NCBI RefSeq assembly: GCF_014201375.1
Contig: NZ_JACHDZ010000003.1
Coordinates: 124,001 to 188,000, forward strand
Length of the DNA: 64,000 bases
Origin: Tunturiibacter empetritectus
GTDB lineage: Bacteria > Acidobacteriota > Terriglobia > Terriglobales > Acidobacteriaceae
Direction of reading: 5' to 3'
The notes below the pieces were generated by a model. That model was not told where the DNA came from, searched no databases, and saw only the letters and a program-made list of their open reading frames with translations. Shown one piece after another: positions 45,483 to 54,599 of the stretch. Made by a program: the position numbers and the translations under genes. The first letter of the stretch is position 1. Every line of letters starts with the position of its first letter.

Positions 45483-47201
45483 TCAGACCAGCTGAACTTC
45501 CACTTTCTTAATCTCGCGATCCAGCAGCGTAATCCGAAAGCTCCGAATCTGCCCCGCACGAACCGGCTCAGCCTTCGTCGCGGCGGCGCTCGGTCCATTC
45601 TTCCACCGTGCCGCCAGCATCGAGCTGAACGACGACAGATCCGCCGCCGTCGACTTCGCCTCCTCCTTCACCGCAGCCTCCGCAACCAACCGCGCCCTCG
45701 CGCGAATCCCCTCGCCCAACTCCACCGTCCCCTGCTCGCCCGAAACCTCAATCAGCCGCCCCGTCACCAAATCCCCCTGCGCATGTTCGGCGATGTACTC
45801 ATCCAACCCGGTCGGCACCAGCTGCTTCATACTCAGCTTGATTTGCCGCTTCTCCCGGTCGAAATCCAGCAGCTTAGCCTTCACCACCTGCCCAACCCGC
45901 AGCACATCCTGTGGCCGTTCAATCCTCTTCTCCGCGCTGATCTCGCTGACGTGAATCATCCCCTCCACGCCCTCCGTCAGCTGCACAAACGCGCCAAACT
46001 TCGTAAAGCTCACCACCGCCCCCTCCACCTGCGAGCCCACCACAAACTTCTCCGCCGCACCCACCCACGGATCGCCCAGCGTCTGCTTCAGCCCCAGCGA
46101 CATCCGCCTCTCCGCCACACTCACGCCAAGAATCATCACCTCGACCACATCCCCCGGCTTCACCAGGTCCCCAGGCTTCCTCACCTTCTTCACCCACGAC
46201 ATCTCCGAGATATGCACCATCCCCTCAACACCCGGCTCCAGCTCCACAAAAGCACCAAAGTCCGTTACCCTCGTCACCGCGCCCCGCACCCGCTCGCCCG
46301 CCGCATACTTCCCCGCCACCGCATCCCACGGGTGCGCCATCAACTGCTTCATCCCCAGCGAGATCCTCTTCCCCGCCGCCTCCACCTTCAACACCTTCGC
46401 CTCAATCTGCTGCCCAACCGTCAACACCTCCGCCGGCTTCTCCACCCGAGCCCACGCAATGTCGCTAATATGCAGCAGCCCATCCACTCCGCCAATATCA
46501 ACAAACGCGCCATAGTCCGTCAGGCTGCGCACCGTACCCGAAACCACATCGCCCTCGTTGATCTCCCCAAACCGCCGTTCCTTCGTCGAGCGATCTTCTT
46601 CCTCCGCCACCGCCCGCCGATCAACAACCAGATCCTCCTCCGCCACATCCAGCTTGATGATCCGGCAGCGAATCTCCTGCCCCACCAGCTTCTCCATCTC
46701 CGCCGCATCGCGAGCACCACTCCGCGACCCCGGCATAAACGCCCTCACCCCCACATCCACCGTCAGGCCGCCCTTCACCACGCCCGTCACCGTCCCCACA
46801 ATCACCGACTTCTCCGTAAACGCCTGCTCCAGCGCGCTCCAATCCTTCGGCTGCTCCACCCGCATCCGCGACAGCTCGTAGTACCCCTCCTCGTTGCGCC
46901 CCTTCACCGAAACCAGCAGCTTGCCGCCCGTCTCCACCGTCTCACCCGCACTCTGGAACAGAGCCAGCGGCAACACACCTTCAGTCTTGTACCCAATATC
47001 GACGAACACCGAATCAGCCGATACCGCAACCACCGTTCCCGCTATCTGCTTGCCACCCTCACCCGACCGGCGCGAGTGCGTCTGTTCATACTCCGACAGA
47101 ATTGCGTCGAACGACTCTGTCGACTCAGGGGCCAACTCGGTGGACTCGGGGGCTTCAATAGCTTCGGTGGGATCGAAAGATGGAACGCTGGGGTTTGACA
47201 T
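45483..47201 (-). CDS. rpsA: 30S ribosomal protein S1-type protein
   Basis: About 572 residues with six S1 (OB-fold) repeats: roughly residues 52-118, 132-200, 215-287, 300-372, 387-459 and a degenerate one near 475-510. Repeats 3 to 5 are the best conserved (GTVRSLTDYGAFVDIGGVDG, DFGAFVELEPGVEGMVHISE, KFGAFVQLTEGVEGMIHVSE). S1 binds mRNA upstream of the start codon and supports translation initiation. ATG 47201 is the preferred start, six codons inside ATG 47219. An acidic N-terminal extension of about 50 residues precedes the first repeat. Coding on the presumed leading strand. Confidence 0.92.
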   Translation of the reverse strand: MSNPSVPSFDPTEAIEAPESTELAPESTESFDAILSEYEQTHSRRSGEGGKQIAGTVVAVSADSVFVDIGYKTEGVLPLALFQSAGETVETGGKLLVSVKGRNEEGYYELSRMRVEQPKDWSALEQAFTEKSVIVGTVTGVVKGGLTVDVGVRAFMPGSRSGARDAAEMEKLVGQEIRCRIIKLDVAEEDLVVDRRAVAEEEDRSTKERRFGEINEGDVVSGTVRSLTDYGAFVDIGGVDGLLHISDIAWARVEKPAEVLTVGQQIEAKVLKVEAAGKRISLGMKQLMAHPWDAVAGKYAAGERVRGAVTRVTDFGAFVELEPGVEGMVHISEMSWVKKVRKPGDLVKPGDVVEVMILGVSVAERRMSLGLKQTLGDPWVGAAEKFVVGSQVEGAVVSFTKFGAFVQLTEGVEGMIHVSEISAEKRIERPQDVLRVGQVVKAKLLDFDREKRQIKLSMKQLVPTGLDEYIAEHAQGDLVTGRLIEVSGEQGTVELGEGIRARARLVAEAAVKEEAKSTAADLSSFSSMLAARWKNGPSAAATKAEPVRAGQIRSFRITLLDREIKKVEVQLV

Positions 47202-47337
47202 TGAAAAGCTGGGCCTCATTCCTACTGATTCTGGCTAGAATATCACCGCATCCAGCCACCCCGCCTCCACCACATCTGCATCAACACACCACAATTTGCT
47301 CTCTCCAAATCTGCTCTCTGTCATAAACTCACCTCTC

Positions 47338-48267
47338 ATGCTCCCCACCCGAAAAAGAACTCTTCTGTCATCCATCACGCTCATCACAGCGACGATCCTC
47401 TCCGTCGCTCATGAAGCACACGCCACCACCAAATACCAGGACCTCAACAACTACAACGCCTCCATCCTCATCACGCCCTCACAACTGATGAACGGATCGC
47501 CCTATCTCCTCACCGTCACCCTGCCGAACCAGGCCCTCTCCGTCAGCGGCAATTGGCAGTCTCATCACATCTCCTTCTTCTCCAACTCCAATCGCCACAC
47601 CTGGTTCGCGCTCGCCGGCGTCGACGTCGAACTGAACCCAGGCACCTACCCACTCATCATCGAAGCAGCTTTCAAAGATGGAACCCACCAGACGCTGCAT
47701 CAGCAATTGACCATCGAGACCGCACCCTACCTGCAGGTTCCCCTCACCGTGCCAGACAAGTTCGTCGAACCCGACCCCAAGGCACTCAGGCAGATCGCCG
47801 CCGACAAGATCGTCAAAGACAAAGCCTTCGCCTCCTCCGCCTCAAAACCGCAATGGACAGGCAACTTCTTCCCGCCCCTTCGTCTCGGGCCCGAGTCCGA
47901 CTCCTTCGGGAACCAGCGCCTCTTCAACGGCAAGGTCGCCAGCGTTCACCGCGGCCTCGACTATCACGCCAAACTCCACACCCCCGTAGCCGCCATCAAC
48001 TCCGGTCGCGTCGTTCTCGCACGTCCGCTCTACTTCGAAGGGGGCTGCGTCGTCATCGACCACGGCCTCGGCCTCATGAGCGTCTACATGCATCTCTCGA
48101 AGATCGAAGTCACTGCAGGCCGCCGCGTTCGTCGAGGCCAGATCATCGCCTTGAGCGGTGCCTCGGGCCGCGCCACCGGACCCCACCTCCACCTTGGCGT
48201 CCGTTGGCAAGGCAGCTATCTCGACCCAGCGAAACTATTTGAAATCCAGATGCCGCCCACAAAATAA
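47338..48267 (+). CDS. M23-family peptidoglycan hydrolase (LytM domain), exported
   Basis: About 309 residues from ATG 47338 (ATG 47296 also in frame). A signal peptide (TLLSSITLITATILSVAHEAHA) precedes a beta-rich N-terminal domain and a C-terminal LytM/M23 zinc metallopeptidase domain with SVHRGLDYHAK (H, D), MSVYMHLSKIEV and GPHLHLGVRW (HxH). All catalytic His/Asp positions appear intact, so activity on peptidoglycan cross-links is likely. No other cell-wall gene is adjacent; it is divergent from rpsA. Confidence 0.88.
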   Translation: MLPTRKRTLLSSITLITATILSVAHEAHATTKYQDLNNYNASILITPSQLMNGSPYLLTVTLPNQALSVSGNWQSHHISFFSNSNRHTWFALAGVDVELNPGTYPLIIEAAFKDGTHQTLHQQLTIETAPYLQVPLTVPDKFVEPDPKALRQIAADKIVKDKAFASSASKPQWTGNFFPPLRLGPESDSFGNQRLFNGKVASVHRGLDYHAKLHTPVAAINSGRVVLARPLYFEGGCVVIDHGLGLMSVYMHLSKIEVTAGRRVRRGQIIALSGASGRATGPHLHLGVRWQGSYLDPAKLFEIQMPPTK

Positions 48268-48288
48268 TCCATGCAAAGTACGCCCTAC

Positions 48289-48440
48289 TCCGGCAGCGGT
48301 CACTTCGTGACTTGTATACCCCTTCGGTTGGCTCCCGTTGGTCGCGAAGAAAGATCTTGTGCCGACCATCGGGAGGCCCGGGCGAAGCCGGTATACCCCC
48401 CACGAAGTGGGCGCCGCCAGAGCGCCCGTCCGGCAGGACC
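48289..48440. repeat. Family-1 palindromic element, copy F (two cores, inverted)
   Basis: Left core GGTCACTTCGTGACTTGTATACC (inverted), centre GGCTCCCGTTGGTCGCGAAG ... CGACCATCGGGAGGCC, right core GGTATACCCCCCACGAAGTG, end GCGCCCGTCCGGCAGGACC. The left terminal repeat is degraded. The copy begins 20 bases after the M23 peptidase stop and is followed at 23 bp by family-2 copy 2. Confidence 0.88.
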
Positions 48441-48462
48441 AGAGCTTCAATCAACAAAAAAT

Positions 48463-48590
48463 GCCTGTCAAGCCCCTCCCGCGCACAACCCAATCTCTTG
48501 CAACAACATACGCGTGGCGTATGAGTTACCACCTACCAGCTATACTGGAAACAGAACTAAAAAATCCCCGTCCAAAACCGGGGTTTTTGA
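48463..48590 (+). repeat. Family-2 promoter-terminator element, copy 2
   Basis: CCTGTCAAGCCCC at the left, CGCGTGGCG (48511-48519), TATACT (48541-48546), leader GGAAACAGAACTAAAAAA and terminator CCCCG ... CGGGG with TTTTT (48566-48587). It is immediately downstream of family-1 copy F. Confidence 0.75.
48566..48587 (+). terminator. Intrinsic terminator within family-2 copy 2
   Basis: CCCCG-TCCAAAAC-CGGGG followed by TTTTT. It is the strongest of the three family-2 terminators. Confidence 0.75.
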
Positions 48591-48710
48591 CTTTAACGGC
48601 ATAACCCTTTTGTTTGCAAGAATCTGCGAGTAACCCTATTAGAATCACATTTTTGCGAGAGCGAATGAGCCGTAACAATATGTAAATAAAAGACTTACAC
48701 GCCGGTAATA

Positions 48711-48729
48711 TGGGGGGGGGTACCCCCGG
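48711..48729. repeat. G tract with GGTACCCC
   Basis: GGGGGGGGGGTACCCCC-like tract just beyond the DUF4126 stop codon. Similar G tracts ending in GGTACCC are at 4069-4086 and 28764-28788, and a partial one at 59325-59345 (other strand). Confidence 0.5.
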
Positions 48730-48730
48730 G

Positions 48731-49360
48731 CTAGGGCAGAGGCTTGGCCGCAACCTTAGTCTCTTCCAGGTCGGTACCGAACAACCGTCGAAGCGGTCTC
48801 TGGATCGCACGCAGCAGTGCCCTGGCAGCCAATAAAGCAGCCACCAGCAACAGAACCGCAATAGAAGCAGCAACCATCGGATGGTGCGTCGCGAACCAAG
48901 TCAGCCCCACCGCCGCCACATCCTCGGTCGAGCTAAGCGCAATATTCGACACCGGCTCCGGGCTAGGCGTCACCGCAGCCCGCAGAGCCGTCTTCGACCC
49001 ATGCGCCGCCAGCGCGACCGCAGCCCCGATCGCCGTCGCCAGCACCTGCATCTGCGGAGACAGCTGCGAACTCGCGTGATACGCCACCAGCGCAGCAATA
49101 GGAATTCGAACCACTGTATGCAGAGCATTCCAGATCATGTCGAAGGCAGGAATCTTGTCGGCCACGAACTCGATCGCAAACATAATCCCACACACCACCA
49201 GCACCCAGGTGTGCCCCAACGAGTCCAGACCAGGAGGCAGCGCAACCCAATGCGTACGCGCAAGAATCCCAAGCGTCAGCACGGTGGCATAGATATTCAG
49301 ACCAGCCGCAAAGCTGGCAGCAATCACAAGCGCCGTAATATTGGCTGGACTGAAGCTCAT
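48731..49360 (-). CDS. DUF4126 family membrane protein
   Basis: A 209-residue protein with the DUF4126 pattern: ALVIAASFAAGLNIYATVLTLGILAR, VLVVCGIMFAIEFVADKIPAFDMIWNALHTVVRIPIAALVAY, GAAVALAAHGSKTALRAAVTPSPEPVSNIALS, and a C-terminal hydrophobic helix ending in a basic tail. Four to five membrane segments. Function unknown. It ends close to a G tract. Confidence 0.85.
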   Translation of the reverse strand: MSFSPANITALVIAASFAAGLNIYATVLTLGILARTHWVALPPGLDSLGHTWVLVVCGIMFAIEFVADKIPAFDMIWNALHTVVRIPIAALVAYHASSQLSPQMQVLATAIGAAVALAAHGSKTALRAAVTPSPEPVSNIALSSTEDVAAVGLTWFATHHPMVAASIAVLLLVAALLAARALLRAIQRPLRRLFGTDLEETKVAAKPLP

Positions 49361-49471
49361 TTGGCTGAAAGTGTACAGCCTCGCGAATGCAAACGTTCAC
49401 TTTTATTCAATCGCGGCGAGCAGCCACTATCAAATCGACAGACGATGAGCCAGTATCAATCGACAGACGCC

Positions 49472-50614
49472 CTACCGGCGAACAGCCCGCTTGATCTGCG
49501 CATACTGCAGCAGAATGAAGCTGTCGGTCATCCCGGCAATGTAGTCAGCCACCACGCGAGCCAGGCCCTGCTTCTCTACCGACTCGAAGTGGTTCACCGG
49601 CAGCTCCTCCGGATCGCTGATCCAGTAGTCGAAGAGTGCCGTGACAACCTCTTCCGCCTTGTCATGCTCATGCTCGAGCGCCGGGCAGGTGTAAAGCGTG
49701 TCGTAGAGATACTGCTTCTCCTGCAGTCGCTCCGCCTCGACCTCAGGCGAAAACAGCGCCAGCCGGCTCGGGTGTCTGCGCACGTCGGCAAGCGATTCGG
49801 CCCCTATGGCCACCGTATTCCGTGCCGTATTTTCAATCAGGTCGTCGGTCAGAACGTTCTGCATCAACTGCAGCGCCTCGTTGAACAGAAACTTCTCATC
49901 GACCCCTGCATGTTCTCGTTCAACCGTCTTGTAGCAACGCGCAACAATCTCCACATGCTCGCAGATATGACTCACCTCAAGCAGCCCGGACTCGACCCCA
50001 TCGTCAAGATCAGCCGTAAGATAGGCAATCTCGTCGGCCAGATCGATCAGCTGCGCCTCGAGCGGTGGTCTCTGATCCAGCAGCAGGCCTGTCAGATCCG
50101 GATGCTTCTCGATGCTGTAGTCCCGCGAGTGCTTGATGATCCCCTCGCGAACTCCCAGCGTAAGGTTCAAGCCGCGATGCGCCGCATAACGCTGCTCGAA
50201 GTGGTCGACGATGCGCAGAGCGTGGATGTTGTGGTCAAAGCCGCGACCATGACGCTTCAAACACCGGTCCAGCGCCCGCTCACCAGCATGTCCAAACGGC
50301 GGATGACCGATGTCGTGAACCAGCGCCAGCGTCTCGGCCAGATCTTCCTGCAGACCAAGCGCCGCCGCAGCAGCCCGAGCGATCTGTGCGACCTCAATCG
50401 TGTGGGTAAGACGACTGCGAAAGTGATCCGAAGCGCGACTGGTAAAGACCTGTGTCTTCCCCGCCAGGCGCCGGAAGGCGCGGGCCTGCACAATCCGCTC
50501 CCGGTCCCGCTGAAACGGAGTCCGTGAAGGCCGAAAGGGTGCCGGGTACACACGAGTCAGCAGCAGGTCGCCCGGATCGGCAACGACCGCGCATCGATGA
50601 AGATCGAACGCCAT
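49472..50614 (-). CDS. dgt: Deoxyguanosinetriphosphate triphosphohydrolase-like HD protein
   Basis: About 380 residues, HD-domain dNTPase. Signatures: RPSRTPFQRDRERIVQARAFRRLAGKTQVF at the N-terminus, SRLTHTIEVAQIARA (His), LVHDIGHPPFGHAGE (His-Asp), and DLADEIAYLTADLDDG (Asp). These match the type-2 dGTPase-like proteins. It hydrolyses dNTPs to nucleoside and triphosphate, balancing dNTP pools. ATG 50614 is preferred over TTG 50620. Upstream lies an inverted repeat that probably ends the TPR gene transcript. Confidence 0.92.
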   Translation of the reverse strand: MAFDLHRCAVVADPGDLLLTRVYPAPFRPSRTPFQRDRERIVQARAFRRLAGKTQVFTSRASDHFRSRLTHTIEVAQIARAAAAALGLQEDLAETLALVHDIGHPPFGHAGERALDRCLKRHGRGFDHNIHALRIVDHFEQRYAAHRGLNLTLGVREGIIKHSRDYSIEKHPDLTGLLLDQRPPLEAQLIDLADEIAYLTADLDDGVESGLLEVSHICEHVEIVARCYKTVEREHAGVDEKFLFNEALQLMQNVLTDDLIENTARNTVAIGAESLADVRRHPSRLALFSPEVEAERLQEKQYLYDTLYTCPALEHEHDKAEEVVTALFDYWISDPEELPVNHFESVEKQGLARVVADYIAGMTDSFILLQYAQIKRAVRR

Positions 50615-50638
50615 AGTCAATTTCTAGTGTAAACGGCA

Positions 50639-50668
50639 GAGGCTCCTCGAGATCGCTCGAGGAGCCTC
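50639..50668 (-). terminator. Candidate terminator after the TPR gene
   Basis: GAGGCTCCTCGAG / CTCGAGGAGCCTC form a perfect 13-bp stem with a 4-nt loop, 28 bases beyond the TPR gene stop. The T-run is weak (TGCCGTTT on the - strand), so this may be an unusual terminator or another structure. Confidence 0.5.
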
Positions 50669-50696
50669 AAACCCTAACCACGATAGGACGATGCCG

Positions 50697-52790
50697 CTAT
50701 TTGACCGAAACGGTCCCGACCTTCGCCAGCTTCACGCGCGCGTTTTCAAGCTTATGCTGAACCTTCGCAACATCTGCAGGATCGGCATCCGCCGGCAGAG
50801 AGCGAGCATACTCTGTCATCGAGCGCTCCCACTGCGTCACCGCCATCTTCAGGTTCCCGGTCTTCTCATACACCTCGCCAAGATGATCGTGAACCGTGGG
50901 GTCGGTGCTAATTCGCTCATTCGCCTTGCGCAAATTTTCCTCTGCCAAAGCATATTGACCTGATTTGTAGTAAACCCAGCCAAGCGAATCCAGAAACGCA
51001 CCATTCTGAGGATCAAGCTCAACCGCCTTGCGGATCAGCGTCAACGCCTCCGGAAGTCGAATACCGCGATCGGCCAGCATGTAGCCAAGATAGTTGAGAA
51101 CTGTCGCATTCTGCGGATCGATCGCAAGCGCCTTGCGAAACTCTGCTTCGGCCAGATCGTACTGTTTCTGACGGTCATAAAGCGCGCCGCGCAGAAAAGC
51201 CACGTAGAGCTTCTCGTCGGGCTTTGTAGCGAGCGCGTCAGCACTCGTCAATTCGGCAGAAGCATCCTGATAGCGCTTCAGGCGAGTGTAAATCTGGGCC
51301 AAAGCCAAATGCGAGTCACGCTCGTCCGGAGTTCCCTTCGTCGCCGCCAGCTGCGCATTCGCAAGCGCAATCCCCTGATCAACCGAACCTGTATCAGCAA
51401 GCTGACCAGCATGCATCAGCTGAATCCCATGATCGTTCGGCATCAGTTTCGCGATCTCAGTAGCAGTCGAAGTCGCTTCCTTCCACTGATGAGCATCGCG
51501 ATAGGCATCGATCTGACCTTGATAGCCGCTCTTGACGTAATCACCGCCAAGCGAGGCCATCTGCTTGTAAGCAGCAACTGCGTCTGCAGTCTTGTTCTCC
51601 TCGCGATAGATGATCGCCAGCCGATCGAGGAAGATAGAACGATTGGCCTTCTCTCCATCGGTGTACTTTCCATCCGGATGCGCAGAATCAGCCACCAGCT
51701 TGGTCAACACACCAATCGCGTCGTCATAACGACCCAGCGAGTCATAGATAAGAGCCTCATTGTAAGTGAGCTCAAGCGAGTCCGGAGCCAGCGGCTTGGC
51801 CTTCTCCAGGGTCTTCAGCGCTTCATCGTAATGCCCTTGTCTCCGCTCAATCTCGGAGATATGGATCTGCGACTGAGCGTCTTGCGGCTCAGCGGCCACA
51901 ATGCCGTTCAACACCTTCAGCGCCTCATCCAGTTGACCATCGCCAAGCAAGGCATTGGCAAGACCACGCTCTGTATCGAGATTATCGGGCTCAGCATCCA
52001 GAGCCCGATGATAGGCAGCGATTGCGTCCTTATTCCTCTTCAGCTGCTCATAGCTCGCACCTAACGCGAACTCGACGCGAGGCGAACGATCGTCAACAGG
52101 AATAGCACTAAGAACGTCGGCGGCGCGCTTCGGATCTCCCTGCTCGCTGTAGAGCCGCGCCATGTTGAGCGCCACCTCCTCGGAATTGGCGTCAATACCC
52201 TGGGCAGCCTTGAACTGAGCTTCGGCCTTCCCCGAGTCGTGATTCAGCCCGTACAACTGGCCCAATAAAAGGTGTGTCTCCACATCGTTCGGCTTCAGTT
52301 GAGCAAGCTTTTCGTACTCTGCAATCGCGAGTTGAAGCATCTGTCCGGACTGAGAGCTCTGCATGTCTCCAAGCGAGCGCAGATAGACCTTTCCCAGCAG
52401 AGTATGAGCTTCGATATCATCAGGATTCTTGTTTACCTGGTCCTGGGCAGCCGTCACCGCCTCGCGGATGCGGCCGATCTTGAAGTAAAGGTCCGCCAAA
52501 CCATCCTGCAGGAGGCGCGACTCGGGGTCGGCATCTAAAGCCAACTTGTATTGCTCCACCGCCTGTGTCGCATAGTCCGAGCGCCCCGCGTTGACCGCCA
52601 TATCTTCATATAGCCGCGCCAGGCCATAGTGGTAGTAAGACAATGCGCGATCAGGCTTAGCCGAGGAACTGAGCAGGCTCTTCGAAGCAATTGGTGACTG
52701 AGCAACCATCGTGTGGGCAACAAAAAGAAGTGCGACAACGGGAATCAGCCTAAGTTGGCGAATAGACGAGGCACGTAAAAGAAGGATCAT
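50697..52790 (-). CDS. Exported tetratricopeptide-repeat protein
   Basis: A 697-residue protein with a signal peptide (RLIPVVALLFVAHTMVAQS) and about fifteen TPR units covering the rest, each with the W/Y-G/A-P pattern (for example DPESRLLQDGLADLYFKIGR, DPQNATVLNYLGYMLADRG, DPQNGAFLDSLGWVYYKSGQ). The final helix cluster (VAKVQHKLENARVKLAK) is slightly charged. TPR arrays bind partner proteins; outer-membrane or periplasmic assembly roles are typical. AGGAAA lies eight bases before the ATG. It is downstream of purH (156-bp gap), same strand. Confidence 0.88.
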   Translation of the reverse strand: MILLLRASSIRQLRLIPVVALLFVAHTMVAQSPIASKSLLSSSAKPDRALSYYHYGLARLYEDMAVNAGRSDYATQAVEQYKLALDADPESRLLQDGLADLYFKIGRIREAVTAAQDQVNKNPDDIEAHTLLGKVYLRSLGDMQSSQSGQMLQLAIAEYEKLAQLKPNDVETHLLLGQLYGLNHDSGKAEAQFKAAQGIDANSEEVALNMARLYSEQGDPKRAADVLSAIPVDDRSPRVEFALGASYEQLKRNKDAIAAYHRALDAEPDNLDTERGLANALLGDGQLDEALKVLNGIVAAEPQDAQSQIHISEIERRQGHYDEALKTLEKAKPLAPDSLELTYNEALIYDSLGRYDDAIGVLTKLVADSAHPDGKYTDGEKANRSIFLDRLAIIYREENKTADAVAAYKQMASLGGDYVKSGYQGQIDAYRDAHQWKEATSTATEIAKLMPNDHGIQLMHAGQLADTGSVDQGIALANAQLAATKGTPDERDSHLALAQIYTRLKRYQDASAELTSADALATKPDEKLYVAFLRGALYDRQKQYDLAEAEFRKALAIDPQNATVLNYLGYMLADRGIRLPEALTLIRKAVELDPQNGAFLDSLGWVYYKSGQYALAEENLRKANERISTDPTVHDHLGEVYEKTGNLKMAVTQWERSMTEYARSLPADADPADVAKVQHKLENARVKLAKVGTVSVK

Positions 52791-52855
52791 GTTGTAGTTT
52801 CCTGTGCCGACGGAATGGAAGTCGATACTGCGCGACTAGACACTGGTTAGACGAT

Positions 52856-52882
52856 GCCGCCTGCGGATTGGATGCAGGCGGC
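52856..52882 (-). terminator. Hairpin between purH and the TPR gene
   Basis: GCCGCCTGC ... GCAGGCGGC forms a 9-bp stem around 9 nt, 64 bases downstream of the purH stop. There is no T-run, so termination is uncertain. Confidence 0.45.
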
Positions 52883-52945
52883 CCAGACTAGCCGTTTGCG
52901 CAGCATGGCGGTGATTATATCCGTCATTGGCTCAAATCCGGAAGA

Positions 52946-54559
52946 TTATCCATGCCGAAAGTGCCTGACACCGGTAAACGCCATCGCCACGCCCAGCCTG
53001 TCTGCAGCCTCGATCACCTCGGCATCCCGCACAGACCCCCCAGGCTGAATCACGGCTGTAGCACCTGCGCGGGCTACCACTTCCAGGCCATCGGTAAATG
53101 GAAAAAATGCGTCGGAGGCGACAACTGTGCCGTTTAGCGGCAGTACGGCTTTCATTGCGCCGAAGCGAGCTGCATCCACCCGGCTCATCTGGCCTGCCCC
53201 GATACCTACTGTCTGACCATGCCCAGCACTAAACCGAGCGTAGACTATCGCATTCGATTTCACATGCTTGCAAACTCGCCACGCAAAGAGCAAAGCACGC
53301 AACTCCTCTGCGGTAGGCGTTCGTTTGGATACGATCTGCAGATCTCCTTCGCTGATACGCAACCGATCGGAATCCTGCACCAGCAGACCACCTGAAACCT
53401 GCTTCAAGATACGTGGAGTTTCTGCGGACGAAATCTCAAGGAGCCTAAGATTCTTCTTCGCTCCAAAACGCTCTAACGCGTCAGAGGTAAACGAAGGTGC
53501 AACGATCGCCTCGACAAACAGTTTGGAGATCTCTTCGGCTGCTGCTGCATCTACCTCGCGGTTTATCCCAATCACTCCGCCAAAAGCCGAAACCGGATCA
53601 GCCTCAAGTGCCCGGCGGTAGGCTTCAACAACGGTGGATCCAGTCGAAGCCCCACATGGATTGGTGTGTTTTATGATGACAGCCGCCGGCTCATTGAACT
53701 CACTTACCAACTCCCAGCAGGCGTCCAGATCCACGATGTTGTTATAGCTCAGTTCCTTACCCTGCAACTGTTTGGCGTTAGCCACACCTTTTCCGCTGCC
53801 GTCTGTATAGAGTGCAGCCTTTTGGTGGGGATTTTCTCCATAACGAAGCGATTTGAGAAGAGGATCACTGACACGAATTGTTGTTGGTAACTGCTCTGAC
53901 AAAAAAATCGCCTTGCCGCTTGGAGTTTCAATGCTTTCCAACGCCGTCGCTATGCCCTCATCGTAGGCTGCAGTGACTGCGAAGGCCGTCTTGGCGAGCC
54001 TCCAGCGTGTCGCGTGGGTCAAGCTGCCCGAGTTCGCGTTCATCTCATCCGCCAATCGCGAGTAGTCCGCAACTGAGGTCACAATCGCGACATCCGCGAA
54101 ATTCTTGGCCGCCGAACGAACCATAGAAGGCCCACCGATATCGATATTTTCGATTATGTCTGCGAACCCAACGCCGGCGCGACTCGCCGTTTTCTCGAAA
54201 GCATAGAGGTTTACCACCACCATATCGATCGGCTCAATCTGATGTTCGGCGACCGAAGCCATATGTTCAGCGTTATCACGAATATGCAGGATCCCTCCGT
54301 GGACCTTCGGGTGAAGTGTCTTCACACGGCCATCAAGCATCTCGGGGAATCCGGTCAGTTCGCTGATATCGCGCACCGGCAGACCAGCTTCCCTCAGCAC
54401 TCGAGCGGTTCCCCCTGTTGACACAAGGTCCACGTCGAACGAAGCAAGAACTCGCGCAAAATCAACTAGTCCTGTTTTATCGGTAACCGAGAGTAGAGCG
54501 CGGCGAATCCGCCGTAGATCAGTTGGAGTAGTTAAGGAAGCAGAGTCGTGTTCGATCAT
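52946..54559 (-). CDS. purH: Bifunctional AICAR formyltransferase / IMP cyclohydrolase
   Basis: About 537 residues, the last two steps of de novo IMP synthesis. The N-terminal MGS-like IMP cyclohydrolase domain (ALLSVTDKTGLVDFARVL ... STGGTARVLREAG ... RVKTLHPKVHGGIL) is followed by the AICAR transformylase domain (SLRYGENPHQKAALY ... KHTNPCGAS ... GQMSRVDAARFGAMKA ... DAFFPFTDGLEVVARAGATAVIQPGGSVRDAEVI). GTG 54562 followed by ATG 54559 makes the start ambiguous by one codon. The gene ends 37 bp... of non-coding DNA downstream of pyrD's stop, so the two are likely co-transcribed. Confidence 0.97.
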   Translation of the reverse strand: MIEHDSASLTTPTDLRRIRRALLSVTDKTGLVDFARVLASFDVDLVSTGGTARVLREAGLPVRDISELTGFPEMLDGRVKTLHPKVHGGILHIRDNAEHMASVAEHQIEPIDMVVVNLYAFEKTASRAGVGFADIIENIDIGGPSMVRSAAKNFADVAIVTSVADYSRLADEMNANSGSLTHATRWRLAKTAFAVTAAYDEGIATALESIETPSGKAIFLSEQLPTTIRVSDPLLKSLRYGENPHQKAALYTDGSGKGVANAKQLQGKELSYNNIVDLDACWELVSEFNEPAAVIIKHTNPCGASTGSTVVEAYRRALEADPVSAFGGVIGINREVDAAAAEEISKLFVEAIVAPSFTSDALERFGAKKNLRLLEISSAETPRILKQVSGGLLVQDSDRLRISEGDLQIVSKRTPTAEELRALLFAWRVCKHVKSNAIVYARFSAGHGQTVGIGAGQMSRVDAARFGAMKAVLPLNGTVVASDAFFPFTDGLEVVARAGATAVIQPGGSVRDAEVIEAADRLGVAMAFTGVRHFRHG

Positions 54560-54599
54560 CACTCGACTATTCTAAGCCCAGCACAAGCCGAGCATGTCG

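Noticed and set aside
45783..47198. A long open frame of about 470 codons antisense to rpsA
   Set aside because: Its translation is almost only Arg, His, Pro, Leu, as expected for the reverse of a biased GC-rich gene. The opposite frame encodes six clear S1 repeats.
48312..48604. Short open frames containing GYTSHEVT or VYKSRSD-type peptides
   Set aside because: These peptides recur wherever a family-1 repeat is present, in different frames, so they are repeat-derived and not genes. The same applies near 12.2, 17.4, 18.5, 61.4 and 62.5 kb.
48881..50527. A 548-codon open frame antisense to the DUF4126 and dGTPase genes
   Set aside because: Crosses two recognised genes, has Arg-rich low-complexity translation and no family signature.
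52940..52955. TTATCCATG near the purH stop as a DnaA box
   Set aside because: A single 7/9 match, partly in coding sequence, with no cluster nearby. It is not sufficient to place an origin.
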